Under the pieces are notes generated by a model. The model saw only the letters and a program-made list of their open reading frames with translations, had not been told where the DNA came from and made no database searches. A program made the translations under genes and the position numbers. 64,000 bases of DNA from Glandiceps talaboti (Eukaryota > Hemichordata > Enteropneusta > Spengelidae). Location of the stretch: contig NC_135556.1 of the NCBI RefSeq assembly GCF_964340395.1, forward strand, positions 12,835,410 to 12,899,409. The letters run 5' to 3'. Shown here piece by piece: positions 45,858 through 58,759 of the stretch; positions within the stretch are counted from its first letter, which is position 1; each line of letters opens with the position of its first letter.

Positions 45858-47898
45858 ATGGCGACCGTATCGCAAGTACCTCTGACACGAACATGCAGTT
45901 GGGACGACACTTTTGAACAGGTAACTACAAAAATATTATTATTTTTTGAAAATTCTAACAACAAATGTTTGATATGAAATGGTGATGATCACAAAAGTGG
46001 TCATATATATAATTCCATTCATGTAATTCCTCGATACGCCAGTGCATTGTAACATACATATTTGACGATGTAATTTGTAAACAACGTCTTCCGCATGTTC
46101 CTCATTTTCCTTGACCCGTCCTCGACATTTTTAATCCTAACGTTATTCGTTCTTATTATCGATCAAATACAGGTCGATTACAGTGATCCATGGTCAGTGG
46201 AAACAGTTGATGACAATATTGTCAGAAGCGATCCACTCGACAGAGAACAATTCAATAAATTATTTGATACCGATGGGAGACTTGTGGAAGAACATTCATT
46301 TCGGGCAGCAGTTTTCAAGGGTAGGTGGAAAGAGAGAAATGTAATTTGTACACATATTATAAGGAAGATGAATATATTTAATCGATTTCACATTCAAATA
46401 TATTCGTCAATAAATCAATGACATTGAGAAGAAATTACTAATATTATCTCATGACATGTTTGAGTTACCTGATAACGAATATAGGGCAGTCGGCTGTGAC
46501 AGAAGATTGGCTCTCAGCTTGGGTTGGGAGTATAGGGGGATTGGAGGGACCATAGATCTCTGGAATGGAATGATACCTACTACATCCCTGTTCACCTCAT
46601 ATGCTGTTTATAGGCACAGTTTAGACAGAACAATAGGTAGACCATATTGTTTGTACTGTTTTTGCTTTGCTTTTGGGGAAGCCAGGTAACTATATAAAGA
46701 TCAGATAAAACTGGCAAAGCTTGTGATAAGATGGAGCATATATTTCATTTGGGAACTGCACTAAAGTGACTTAGGAATTCAGGTAGATTGTACCATCCCC
46801 TCCATTGTCTATGATTGTACCTACTTATTGTTGTTATATTATACTAACAAAGAAGTGAAATGTACACTTTTTAGAATTTGTTTATACAATGTGTATTGTT
46901 TAAATGTTTGGTGTAACTGTAGTACTACAATGATGCAATACTTTAAAAGTGGCATATAATAACACAAAAAGACTGGATCATTGACACATACAAATTTTAC
47001 CTACTACTCACCCAATAATACTAACTGTACCACATGCTGCAATGTATTGTTTGGTTATGAAACATTCAGCTAAATCAATGCTATGACAGAACCTCATGAG
47101 TGCAAGTGTGGGTACTCAAAGTATTTGCAATGCTCTCTGTGGTAAGTGCAACAGAAAATACTTAGTATTGCAAGCATGTGTGTAAATATCCCCAAGTACC
47201 CACACACTGGCATTCACATGGCATGGGGTTCTGTTATGTTTATATCCAAAATAGCAAATTTCCATGAAATTCATGTTGTGCGAACATGTGATTTTGTGTG
47301 TATAGGAATGATTGTACGCAATATTGTTATCATTATCAGTATTGCTCTGAAGTGCAAATACCACGAGTATACATGGGCATTGGTACAAGTACTCACTGGT
47401 ACTGTGGTACATATGTAATGATGTTCAGTAAAACAAAACTGAAACTCGCCATCAAAACTACATAGAATTGAGACAAAACATATGTTATGATATCATATGT
47501 ACTGCTGCTAACAGACTGTTTGCAATATATGAAAGTTTGTATAGAATATCAAATTAACTATACAACGAAATCCAGAGCTGTGACACATGAGAACCATTGC
47601 ACTTGTACATTTATTTGCGTATTTGTAAATGTGGACATAGACTACTCTGTGCTGTAGCCTTAAAATGGTCTCATTGTATACACACTGAAACTGTTCTGAT
47701 GTTCACAGCATGAAATATGTACATGTAGATTACATTTATGTATGCTGTCGCCAGAATGTATGCACCATTGTGTATGTAATGGTACCAGTAACTTTACTGT
47801 GTCATTTCAAGTTCAGTAAGTCAGAATGTAATGAAAATAAGTCATTTATATTATTACAAGCATGTATTAAATGTAGTATTTCACTTTTATCATGCATG

Positions 47899-47976
<78 letters not shown>

Positions 47977-49010
47977 GTATAGATTGACATTTATGATGTA
48001 GTACAAGAATAACCTTATAACCTACAACCCATGTGCATCATATGATCCTACCATTATAGTATGGAATTAAATAAACTAACTAATAATTTACAAAAGACAA
48101 ATATAGAATTTTTTATGCACCTTGTATTCATCCAGTAGTCAGCTGTGTGAGATTAATGTGTTACCTAACAACAGAAATATTAATGAGACCATTGGTTAAA
48201 TTGATTATGACACTTCTGCATATTGATTGCAATTGTCATTCTAAAATTGCATTCATTGTCACATAATGTATATTTAATTCAATGTATGATATCAATAATT
48301 AAAAATTTATGATCAGTTTTGTTATGTGCAACAATAGAATGCTCATTCATTTAGACTTAAAAAAAGCGTGATTTTTTGCCTTCTGAGACTGGTCTCAAAT
48401 GGCTATTTTTTGCAGACTGAGACTCTCAGTTCATGGTCTCAGTTTAATGTTGTAGGTACCCTTACATACCACAAAGAATTGTCAGCTGTATAGCAGATTA
48501 TTACAGGAGCTCCCACAGTGAAATCTTTTAGTGTAGATTTTCTCATGTCTCCAGGCTTTTTTTATTCTTTATTTATATAAAATATATTTTTGGTTAAAAA
48601 TATGAGTGTTTGTGTATGTGATACAATGACCTGAGTGAGTGATTGCAAAACAGTTTTTTAGATGCATAGAGCCCTTGGGAGACTATTTGTAACTGGGTTT
48701 TTTTTTTTTTAAGTTGGACATTTTCCATTTACAACACTAAAAATGAATAAAAAACTCAAAATAATTGAAATATGAGTTGACACTTACAAAAATAAAATCT
48801 CACAAGGGACTGATGCCAGTGTGTCTTCCCTTGATGTGTGAACAGTGCATTGTAACACATTGTGATTGGTTACATAATTAATTTTATACCGGGTAAAATA
48901 CATTTGTAAATGGTAAAAACACTTATAATATAATAGGGTGCTAACATTGTGGTCAAGTATGGCATTTCAGGAAATATTCAGTTTTTTAGCACAACTGAAC
49001 TGAGTTAAAG

Positions 49011-49095
<85 letters not shown>

Positions 49096-52000
49096 TTCTG
49101 TTTGTATTTCTGTCTGTCCGACTGATATCCCAAGCCCTTCTCTTCATGCGACTGGTCGATCAATGTAACACATTATAATTGGTGCAGTTACTTAATAAAT
49201 TTGTAAATGCTAAAAGCACATAGGGTGCTAATGCCATGATCAAGTATCATATTTCAGGAAATATTCAGGGTTTTTTTTGCATTTAGCTCTTTTTTCTAAA
49301 AGAAAGTGTCAAATAAGGACTTGTATTATAGAAATATTGAAATTTAGCTCCAAAACATCCAACATGTATGACAAGTTCAATGGACAATATGTATGCAGCA
49401 GGGTATGTAATAAAATTCATGTCACAATAGTGTAATCTTTTTCTCTCCCTTATTTCAACAGGTGGTATATCACCGGAAGTACGTAGAGATGCATGGAAAT
49501 TCCTTTTTGGACTTTATCCATTTTCATCCACAGCCAGGTAAGAAATACTTCCTTGTTAACAACTCACTGATAAATCTGTCTTTCTATTGTAAATATATAC
49601 TGAATGACTTAATGGTAAACTTTCTCTCTTTGTTATTACTTTCTTATTTTATTCTGATCGCTTCAGAAATATTTGATAATCCTAGTAACCAATGTACCAT
49701 TGAAATGTTATCATGTATTAATATTGTATGAAACCACGAATGAAAAGTGAATAATCGCAACAAAAAGTCAACTCAAAAAGTTTCCTGAAATATTGGCGAG
49801 CTTTCACACTGTTTACAGAGAGCATCCTCAGGTCAGTAAGATAATATGACATGAGCTGTAATGGTGTGAGTATCATAAAGTACAACATACAGTCATTTGT
49901 AGGTTATATGCTATCTCTGGTGTTGAATCTCAAAATCTCTCTTCACCCAATCTAGCTCAATACGAAATTGTGAACTAAAAGTTACTCATGCAAATGAGTA
50001 AACTCCCACTTGTTAGAATAATGTAAACAGTGTATATGTAGCATTCTGATATGACCATATATGGACATTATGTTACTGACAACCAATAAACACTAACTTA
50101 TTAGGCATAATTCTGTTATTGATTAACAAAGAGATGATGCTAATGACTGTGGGTAGCTTCATCTGATTTTGATATTTCATCTCAGGACCTCATTGAGCAA
50201 GACTTGAGAAGAGATTCAAAGCCTTGGATAGCCTCTAGACTACAGTCATTGGTGCTGCTTCGTCAATCTCAACCACATTAGAGACACCATCCACAAACTA
50301 CTATTTCTCATAGACCACTTGTTTTACGATAGAGAGTGGGATTCTTCACTGTCTATGGTTTTACTGATACTATTTCATGTGTTTTCTGCTTGTTTACAAT
50401 GTAATATTTTTCTGTTCAAGTACAAACATATTTTTTTTGTTCTTTACAGTGAAAGGGAAATTCTTGCCTTAGAATACCATTGCCGATACCAAGCATTGAA
50501 GACAAGATGGAAAGGTTTACTAGCACAGGTGAAACCACCAGCTGATGACGATGAAAATCCCTTAAAACCAAGCTATCTAGAAGGAATTGGAGATGATGGA
50601 GGTAAATAATGATTGTACATTCACTTATAAACACATTAGCACAACAATACTTATACTATTTTAGGTTTGAAAAGTAAACAAGTCCATTTGTCTTTGGCAA
50701 AATTACTTTATTTCCTATATTTTGGCCATACACATAGATGCCCTTCTTCAGGGAATAGAACTAGCAGTGAAAGAATGCTTGTGCCTTGGCTTATCATGCT
50801 AGGCATTATTTATATTTCGCTACATTGCATATTCTGTAAATATTGAAATGTCTCTGTTTTCTTCATATTTATTGTCTTAGAAAAACCACAAAAAAGGACA
50901 TAAATAAATAAACACCAAATAAACACAAACAATATAAAGATTGACACCTGATGTGATTTACTTACAGGAGGTGAAGGTGAGAATGAGGAAGATTCCATCC
51001 ATAATATCACAGTCAGTGGTGATGATAGACTCAGTGAAAGAGTGAAACAACAAAAACAGTTTGCAGACATACAAGCACAGGTCAGTATGAAAGACCGTCA
51101 AGAGTTATTGCATGATAATCTTTCCTTTGCTTGTTTTGAGTTTGGTTTCATTCAGACAAGTCAGTGTACTGAAGTAGTTTCTTGAAATGATTTGAGATCT
51201 TTAAGAATTTGACCTTCAAGTGTTGCAAGATATTGGCTGTCTAACTTTCAGGTAGTTTCCTTATTTGGAATTTTTCACTTGCTTGTACTAGCACCATCCT
51301 TTGCCAATACAGAGTAACTAGAGATGACATTGTCAGAATTTATCAGTCCAACATCGTAATGATATAGTACTGCTTGGTAAACCAGTCTCTCTGACTCTCA
51401 GTCAGTAACTCATGAATCTCTCTTCCTATCTGTTCAATGACAGGTATATGCTGGACGTCAAACTCATGACATAAATCTACTTCTCAGAGCAATAAGGGTT
51501 ATAGACAAAGATGTACCCAGGACAGATAGAGATCATGAATATTTTGTGTAAGTATATAGTGTAGATCTCATTAAATTACATGGACAATGTTGTACAAGTA
51601 CATGCTATGATGTCATAGATGATAGCATGCAAGCATATGCTAGGTGATGTCATATGCTTGCAAATATTTACATTTTTCAAGTACATGGATACTGACATAA
51701 GTAATATGCCAGTACATAGTTCATGTCAAGTCATACACTTTTCCTTGTCCATGCATACATGTGTAATGTTGGACAGGTACATAGGTGAGATCATACAATT
51801 ACATAGGTGATGTGTTACAACTAACATGGATGATATCATAGGTGATGTCATACAACTACGTAATGTTTTACAACTATGTAGATAATGTTGTACAACATGG
51901 ATGATGTCATAGGTGATGTCATACAAGTACATAGGTGATGTCATACAAGTACATACTGTAGCTGATACTGTATATCATGTTATTATTAAAAGAACATAGA

Positions 52001-55000
52001 TACAGGAGGAATTGTGTATTCCATTTTTTTAACCCAAAATCATCCAAGTTGTAGAGACTATTACTTCCACACCATTAGTTTGGATTAGTGTATTGACCTG
52101 TTTAATAAACTACATTCCCCTTTATTTCTTTAGAGGAGACAAGAATCCAAAATTACAAGTACTCAGAGATATACTTGTAACCTTTTCTGCATTTCATCCA
52201 GGTAAGTCATCGTAGTTAATACTGATATTAGTCTAGATGCTATCCATGGCATCAAGTCTCAAGATCTCTCTTCATGTCTAGCTGAATGAGGTACTGATAA
52301 TCAATCACAGAATTCTGCCCAATGATAAGTTAGTATTTATTGTGGGTAGTTACACTAATGTCCTAATATGGTACATTTGTCAGCTCAAGATGCTACTTAT
52401 ACACTGTTTACATCATTCTAACAGTTGAAGGTTTACTCATTTACATAATGTCCATATATGGTATATTTGTCAGCTCATGATGCTACTTATACACTGTTTA
52501 CATCATTCTAACAGTTGGGGGTTTACTCATTTACATAATGTCCATATATGGTATATTTGTCAGCTCAGGATGCTACTTATACACTGTTTACATCATTCTA
52601 ACAGTTGGGGGTTTACTCATTTGCATGAACAACTTTTGGTTCATAATTTCTCATTGAGCTAGACGGGGTGAAGAGATGAATTGATATCATGGATAGCATC
52701 TAGACTATGCTGATATAGAAGTGATTTTAAGCATACATGTGTCGTGAACTTTTATCTCATATCCATCTAACCTTTGTAAACGTCCCTGCTGATACATGGG
52801 TATAGTATAATGTCATGAGCCAGCATTAATTTATATAAGAAGCTTTTTTAACTGTTTCATCAGCAATTTACCTCACCCATCCCAACCCACGTCACTCCGT
52901 ACTGCCACCTCACCCCACCCCACCCCACCCCATGTCAAACAAATCAACATACCCTAAGAAATCGCTAGGTAAATGAAGAAAAATCTAATCCAAGACTATT
53001 TGCTGCATTTCTTAATGCTTCGTGGACCAAGAAAATCATTTTCACAAATCCTGCCCTTCCGATCTCTCTAAAGTCAAGCTATGAAAATGAGCAAATCTGG
53101 CTCATAACTTCCAAAGAGATGTGCTGTATAAATGTGTGAGACTTCCTGGCAAGTAAACAAAGTTTGGTGCTTCACACCTACTGAAACAATTGCCTGGGGA
53201 TTTCTTGGGCACTCAAGAAATTTGTGTTGATAATTTTTTTTTTAAAATAATCACAGAATCTCTTTCTTATTTTTAACAGATGTTGGATATGCTCAGGGAA
53301 TGAATGATATACTAAGTAGGTTTCTGGTTGTTCTGGACTCAGAAATGGAGGCTTATTGGTGTTTTGTTAAATACATGGATGATGTGTATTCAGACTTCCT
53401 GGAGTCAGGAATGCTTAGGAAAATAAGTAAGTCTATGAAAATGAAGTGTTGAATAAATAAGTGAGTCTGTGAAAATGAAGTTTAGAAGATATTAGTGAGT
53501 CTATGAAACTAAAGTTTTAGAAAAAATAAGTGACAGTTTTTGAAAATGAAGTTTAGAAAAAATTAGTAATAGATAGTGAAGTTAAGAAGAAGAAATATGT
53601 AAAGGGAACGTGCAGAATTTATGGAGGGGGTAGGCTGAGGAGAAAATTGTTTTGGTCAAAAAACTTTTCATTTCTCCCTTGTGCTCTCCAAAAAAAATCA
53701 TGCTCTACCCCTCCCAGAAATGAACCCAAAAGTTTTCTGTTCTTTCCCTAAGCTTATGAGAGTGAGATATAGAAGATTAATGCATAAGTTGTCAAAAATG
53801 AAGTTTATGAAAATTAGTTAATCTTTGGAAGTGAAATTTTAGAGAGTGATGTGTAGTGAAATTGAGTACCACACAGTAATGATAGAAATGAAAATACCTA
53901 GTACATATACTGTGCATTTTTTCTTTAAATTGCTTCTAATCTTTTTGGTCACCTGAATAATGAAATGAAACATCAAGAATTTGGACAAATGATGTCTAAC
54001 ATCACAAGTCACTGATATTCAATCAATCAGTTAATCAATCAAAAGAGTTTGCATAGTGTCAAAATCCGATATGATGTAATGTTCTCTGGCGTTGAACAGA
54101 AACAATAGTAGATCATTGTAAAGAGTTTGAAAGCTCTTGCAAACAGATGTGTCTTGACATTCAGACATTTGACATTCTGTCTTGTTTTTTCTTTTCTCTT
54201 CAGAACTTTTACAAGATCTTTTACAAGAGTTAGACAGTGTATTGTACAAACACTTAGAAGGCTGTCATGTGTCTGATCTCCTGTTTGCACACAGGTGAGT
54301 AGGTGTCAGTAGATAGCAAATCACAACTACACTTGATTTTATTCAATTTATTCAGTTTATCAAATAAGGATATGACAGAACCCCATGACATGCGAGTATA
54401 AGTTTCGCGTATTCAGGGTATGAGACAATGCATGTCCATGGCAAGACCCTACACTGAACAATGTATGGGGAACAAGTTTCAGCTCAGTGTTTCTGATAAT
54501 TGTGCATAATGTAAGTGATGAGATGACTCTCCAAAATCAAAAGTAAACAAAAATAGCCTTTATTTCCAGAAGTGATGTTCCCCCTAGACTAATATACGTC
54601 ATGTCGCTCGGCCCTCACTGACCTGCCCTGAAAGGGTTGACCGACGTGTGAGGGCGCTCCATCACAGCATACCTTACAGACTACATTCCCTTATAATTAC
54701 TGTAATAATAGCATTCCAATGATACACTACAGTAACCATGATACATAACTCTGACTTTACTTACAGGTGGTTGATGTTATCATTCAAACGAGAGTTTCCG
54801 TTTGATGATGCATTGTTAGTTTTTGAAGTCATCAATTCACACTATATGGAGCTGCACTCAGTACTTGCAGAGAGAGAAAGGGATTTAGAGCGAGCTCGAG
54901 ATTTTCAAAGAGCAGGTGAGTTTATGTTTCAAACTTCTGTCTTTGAAATGCAAGACGTCTGCATGGTTCTAAAACCTGTTCATATATCATAACCAAGTAA

Positions 55001-56583
55001 TATGACAGAGCATGACATACCAAATGAAAATTTTTACTCACAGAGTCAAAAAATTCCTTAGAAGTGAATCTGAAATGTTTAACTAAATAAAGGTTATTTT
55101 CGTCATGGGTGTACTGCAATGGGTTGGTGATGCTGACAAGTCAGCAAAAATTTTGGATTCGTTGCCAAGAAATTACTTGACTCGGATGGAGTTAGTAGAA
55201 ATTTCCGTTTCATATGAATAACATGGTGTCCATGAACATTCATTCTCATAGTATATGATGTGTTAGTGCCAGCGTGAGTTACTGATTTGCACAAGTACTT
55301 GCGATCTTTTCTTTGGCAGTACTTTATGCTCACGAAAGTATATGATGAATATATAAACATTTTACAGTGTGCTTCAATGTTGAACACAAACATACATTAT
55401 GTAAATAACTATGCTGTTGATGGACACATTGAAGTCTGTTCATAATGTTACACTTTGCATCTGTGACAGTATTATTAAACATTGTTGTTATTTGTTTCTC
55501 TTCAGAAGGTGGCAAAATAAGGGTTAATGAAGTCAGGACCAACATGGATTTCACCTTTGATCTGTTTATATGTATAGCATTCTTAATTAATATGAGACAA
55601 GTCATTCTACACTGTGAAGACACGGCAGAAGTTTTCCTCACTGTCAACGGGTAAGTTCTCTATTTATGATTTGAATTACGGGTGTGTAAAAGAAAGTAAT
55701 GTGTCAGTGGTAAGAACATTGTGCTTTTGAGAAAATGCTGTACCAAAATTGGAATTATCTATGGATTGCAATAATCCAGAATGGCAAGAGAGTAAAAAAT
55801 TTGAGTAAAGCTATGTGTCAGGTAGCCTCCATAGTAATAATAATAATAATGCAAATTTATAATGCACCTTTTCTCCTGAGAGCTCAAGGCGCTCACAGTT
55901 ATTACCCCTGGTACGGATCAATGGCCCTTTATACTTCCTCAACTCCCTGGGGAGCATATAATCCATACTATGGCTGGATAGTTGACTGACATGCATTCTC
56001 TCCACACAGCCTGTGAACTTGTGTATTGAAAACTCAGTAATTTTTTTATGGATACTATGTGTCAAAGCTGATTGGTTCAATAAGTCACATGATGACTATA
56101 TTACCAGTATGTTGACTATGTCAGATTACTGGGATGTACTCTAGTTGGTTGTATGCAGCAAAGTGATGATTGTACAATTACCCTCGAATATCAGTACATG
56201 ATTTTATGGTGACTTGTCCTCACAGTTAGATAGTGAGACATAGCCAAAGATACTAGGTTTTCAATATTGTGTTCATAGGCTGTGTGAAGAAAACACTTAC
56301 CAGGTCAACCATCCAGCCTGTTAAAGAGGCTATGTATCAAGGTGATTGCCATTCTGCTTTTACGATGTCATGGCAAGTGTACTGTAAAAATGTGATTAGT
56401 GATGAAATGTCTAGTAAAAATAGATTGCAATAATAGTGAATGTTATCGAATTCTACTCACAGGGCATTCTGTAGTTCATCGTTGGATGAAGTGTTATGCC
56501 GAGCAGAAAGTGTGTTTTTGACATACTGTCGGAAATCAGCATTAGACAGTTTCCAACTCATAGACTACCCAGCTCCATCATGA
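45858..56583 (+). CDS. TBC-domain Rab GTPase-activating protein (TBC1D15/17/25-like)
   Basis: Stimulates GTP hydrolysis by a Rab protein in membrane traffic (family role). Twelve exons in phase: 45858-45920, 46173-46320, 49462-49537, 50450-50601, 50968-51080, 51444-51547, 52134-52201, 53280-53426, 54204-54294, 54767-54915, 55506-55650 and 56463-56583. Length 458 aa. The domain opens at about residue 68 (FKGGISPEVRRDAWKFLFGL). The arginine finger is IDKDVPR (Arg210) and the glutamine finger YAQG (Tyr245, Gln247), so both catalytic residues are present. Other marks are YWCFVKYMDDV and FKREFPFDDALLVFEV. The C-terminal cap is FDLFICIAFLINMRQVIL and LCRAESVFL. An acidic insert (about residues 118-183) splits the domain before the arginine finger. 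Closest by eye to the TBC1D15/17/25 group; the exact orthologue is not settled. AATAAA at about 56862 may end the transcript. Confidence 0.93.
47900..47975. repeat. (CA)n microsatellite
   Basis: About 36 CA units in the long second intron (46321-49461) of the TBC gene. The rest of that intron shows no exon. Confidence 0.98.
48655..48825. mobile_element. partial relative of the 12621-13095 element
   Basis: CCCTTGGGAGACTATTTGTA on the left and AAATCTCACAAGGGACTGATGCCAGT on the right resemble the outer terminal repeats at 12621 and 13095, with a short unrelated AT-rich centre. TBC gene intron. Confidence 0.5.
49015..49097. repeat. (GTCT)n microsatellite
   Basis: About 20 GTCT units after AACTGAACTGAGTTAAAGT. 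TBC gene intron. Confidence 0.98.
49930..50250. mobile_element. fold-back element (family H), copy 1
   Basis: Left AATCTCAAAATCTCTCTTCAC and CTAGCTCAA pair with right TTGAGCAAGACTTGAGAAGAG and GATAGCCTCTAGACTA. It shares TGACTGTGGGTAG and TTACTCATG(C)AAATGAG with copy 2 at 52232-52715. TBC gene intron. Confidence 0.6.
51590..51965. repeat. minisatellite around ACATAGGTGATGTCATACAA
   Basis: About ten imperfect units of roughly 25-35 bp (GTACATAGGTGATGTCATAC and variants), just downstream of the exon that encodes the arginine finger. Confidence 0.8.
52232..52715. mobile_element. fold-back element (family H), copy 2, with internal 90-bp triplication
   Basis: Inverted ends TAGTCTAGATGCTATCCATG and CATGGATAGCATCTAGACTA are almost perfect. 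Inside, a 90-bp unit starting TTACATAATGTCCATATATG stands three times in tandem (52351-52620), with the last two nearly identical. TBC gene intron. Confidence 0.85.
53417..53590. repeat. tandem repeat containing copies of the exon 8 splice donor
   Basis: The exon end and donor AAAATAAGTAAGTCTATGAA plus AATGAAGT is followed by AATAAGTGAGTCTGTGAAAA, ATTAGTGAGTCTATGAAACT, AATAAGTGACAGTTTTTGAA and further decayed copies, spaced about 30-40 bp. Weaker copies reach about 53840. Confidence 0.8.
54586..54682. mobile_element. MITE-like element (family F), copy 2
   Basis: AGACTAATATACGTCATGTC, GGCCCTCACTGACC and, on the right, GTGAGGGCGCTCCATCAC and GCATACCTTACAGACT. Same layout as 37753-37857. TBC gene intron. 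Confidence 0.8.
55838..56000. repeat. (AAT)n-headed dispersed element
   Basis: AATAATAATAATAATGC, then AAATTTATAATGCACCTTTT and GAGAGCTCAAGGCGCTCACA. The phrase 'ATTTATAA(A)GCGCCTTTT...CTCAAGGCGCT' is a widespread invertebrate repeat signature. Last intron of the TBC gene. Confidence 0.6.
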
Positions 56584-57655
56584 TGGCAGTGAGGTTATGT
56601 AAACAAAACTGAAATAGAGTTGTGATATATATTTATATCTAACTAACAGTTTTACACAGAGTTATAATCCATGTACTTGGATGATGTCAGTCTAAGGTGA
56701 CATATCACCATTCAGAGTTTCACAGATCTTGTAACATTTGGTATTTTGTACATGAATTAATCTGTTTATTTCAGAACAATAAGGCCACAGGCCCAAAGAG
56801 CAAACAATGTTACTAACGTTTCAGTTCATAAAGGGAGATTCCTCTGTAATTTTCATTGCAAAATAAACAAATGAAGCTAAATTATTTAAATAGGTTACAT
56901 TATCAGAATTCAAAAGTGAAATGAACTTATCATAGGAAGGGTTTGAACAAAACCACCTTGGAAACAATTCATTTCAAAGGTCATTGAGGGCATCTTTAGT
57001 GAAGCATTATCACATTTACCAGTATATCTCATATTTTCCTTGTCCCAGTAAAAGTTTTTACTCGCACAACTTTTGTGGACTTTTGTAAGTATTTTGTATA
57101 TAATGACTATGTAAGATTTCTTGAGTATAGAAATACTTTCACCATCAATGTGTTGTAGTGAGGTAGATCTGAATGTATGATATACAGTTTGATGATTTCA
57201 TGGTCAAATACATGTACAGCTGTTTGATAAGATTCATTGCCAAGTAATTGTAATGTTTAATACGTCAAGTGAATTTCAACTTTATCACACTCAGATAAGC
57301 ACTTCAAACTTGACTTTCTTGTTCTTATTAACATTGTAATTCAATGCTGCAAGGATAGTGTATATCAATATATATATATATCTCAGAGATAAACAGGAAT
57401 ACATAGTGATAGAGTACATTAGTGTGAGAATAATACAGAAAAATCAGAAAAGACCAAAATGAAATCAGTGATATAGGGATTAGTTGATAAATAGCATGTC
57501 TTATTTGCTTATTCAGCAATAATTTATCAATGTTACTCAATTTATTCAGGATTGATGGTATTTACTCTGATGAGAGATTATTACACTGACCTGACGTCAC
57601 AGTTTATACAACACACAAGTAAAGTTGACTGCATTCAAAAGAAAATGGGGTTGAT
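56584..57655. other. TBC gene 3' UTR and intergenic DNA
   Basis: Candidate poly(A) signal AATAAA at about 56862. No gene beyond it. Confidence 0.5.
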
Positions 57656-57659
57656 AACC

Positions 57660-57905
57660 TGATCATTCTCTGTCATGACAACATGTTTATGTCATTGGGT
57701 CGGCAGTACTCAAAGTATGATTAGAAACATTGAAAATCACTATTATTTTGACCAATTTTTCATAACATAATCTTGCCCAGGTATGATTATATTATTCGCC
57801 GATATTTTTCTTCATTCAGCTGGAAAATACTCATGACCTAAAGGTTATGACACTACTAGTATTTTCCGTGGTTGAACCCCCCAAAAATATTGGACATTAA
57901 TATCT
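57660..57905. mobile_element. family A element, copy 4
   Basis: CTGTCATGACAACATG, GTATGATTATATTATT, ATTTTTCTTCATTCAGC, CTCATGACCTAAAGG, then GTATTTTCCGTGGTTGA and AAAAATATTGG. The centre is deleted relative to 6683-6835. Confidence 0.7.
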
Positions 57906-58384
57906 AAATATGTGAATCATACTCAGCATTACACATAGCTCCATGGAAAGTCTGTGATACCTCGTATGTTGTATTTTAATTGCAGTGCCTCTCCACAGTG
58001 TATTGTTAGTAAGTACAGAGAAATGTTCAATCTGTATTGGTAATTCTGAAAGCTTATTTTCATTGAAAGTGATCAAATATTTTACATACAGTATACTCCA
58101 CTACAAGTGTGAAGTTTTGTTTTGAATACATCGACACATAGTCAAAGATGTTCCATTAGGACTGAACAATTGAAAGATATATTTTGCAGTTTTGAAGACA
58201 CTCACCTGTAACCTCAAATTACTTTAAAAAGAAATTTCGTCGGGGAATGACTTGTGTAAAGTAACATTAGGGTGTCTGAAAGAGTTGTTATAAAGATGGC
58301 AAAATCATTCATTTTTTCCAAAGTATATTTTGGTAGCCTGTACATTTGAATGATATGCATTAATTAGGCCGAATAAAAAAAATG

Positions 58385-58750
58385 TGTTTCCAATAACCTG
58401 CCCAACACTAGTTAAGCTACCAATCCTAAATATTTTTTACATTCAAAAATGTAAAAGTGGTGAGAATTTACTTCTATTTCCATGTAATTTTTTTTGCCGA
58501 AGTTTCAAAATTTTATTATCCTATTCCAGAGAAACCTCGTCTTTTAAGATTAAGTTGAACAGCACAGTCTGCATATTGTGTTTGTGTACATAATATATAA
58601 TTGTCTTCATTTTAATACTTCTTTTACACCTCATCAAACCGTCATAGAAGTGTTGCGACCAACTAGTATCTTGCCTTAGCATTGAAGCAATTTCTTAGAA
58701 AAAATAGAAGAAATAGAATGAACCTACCTATCGTGTTTTCTGAAGATATG
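58385..58750. repeat. dispersed repeat (family G), copy 2
   Basis: Collinear with 42340-42710 in the same orientation, with moderate divergence. Confidence 0.75.
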
Positions 58751-58759
58751 TTATCAGAA

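Noticed and set aside
56279-56323. Possible TBC exon reading GLCEENTYQVNHPAC
   Set aside because: It fits after exon 11 only as a terminal exon with a quick stop. Joining exon 11 directly to 56463-56583 gives the expected C-terminal cap (LCRAESVFL). It could still be a rare alternative end.
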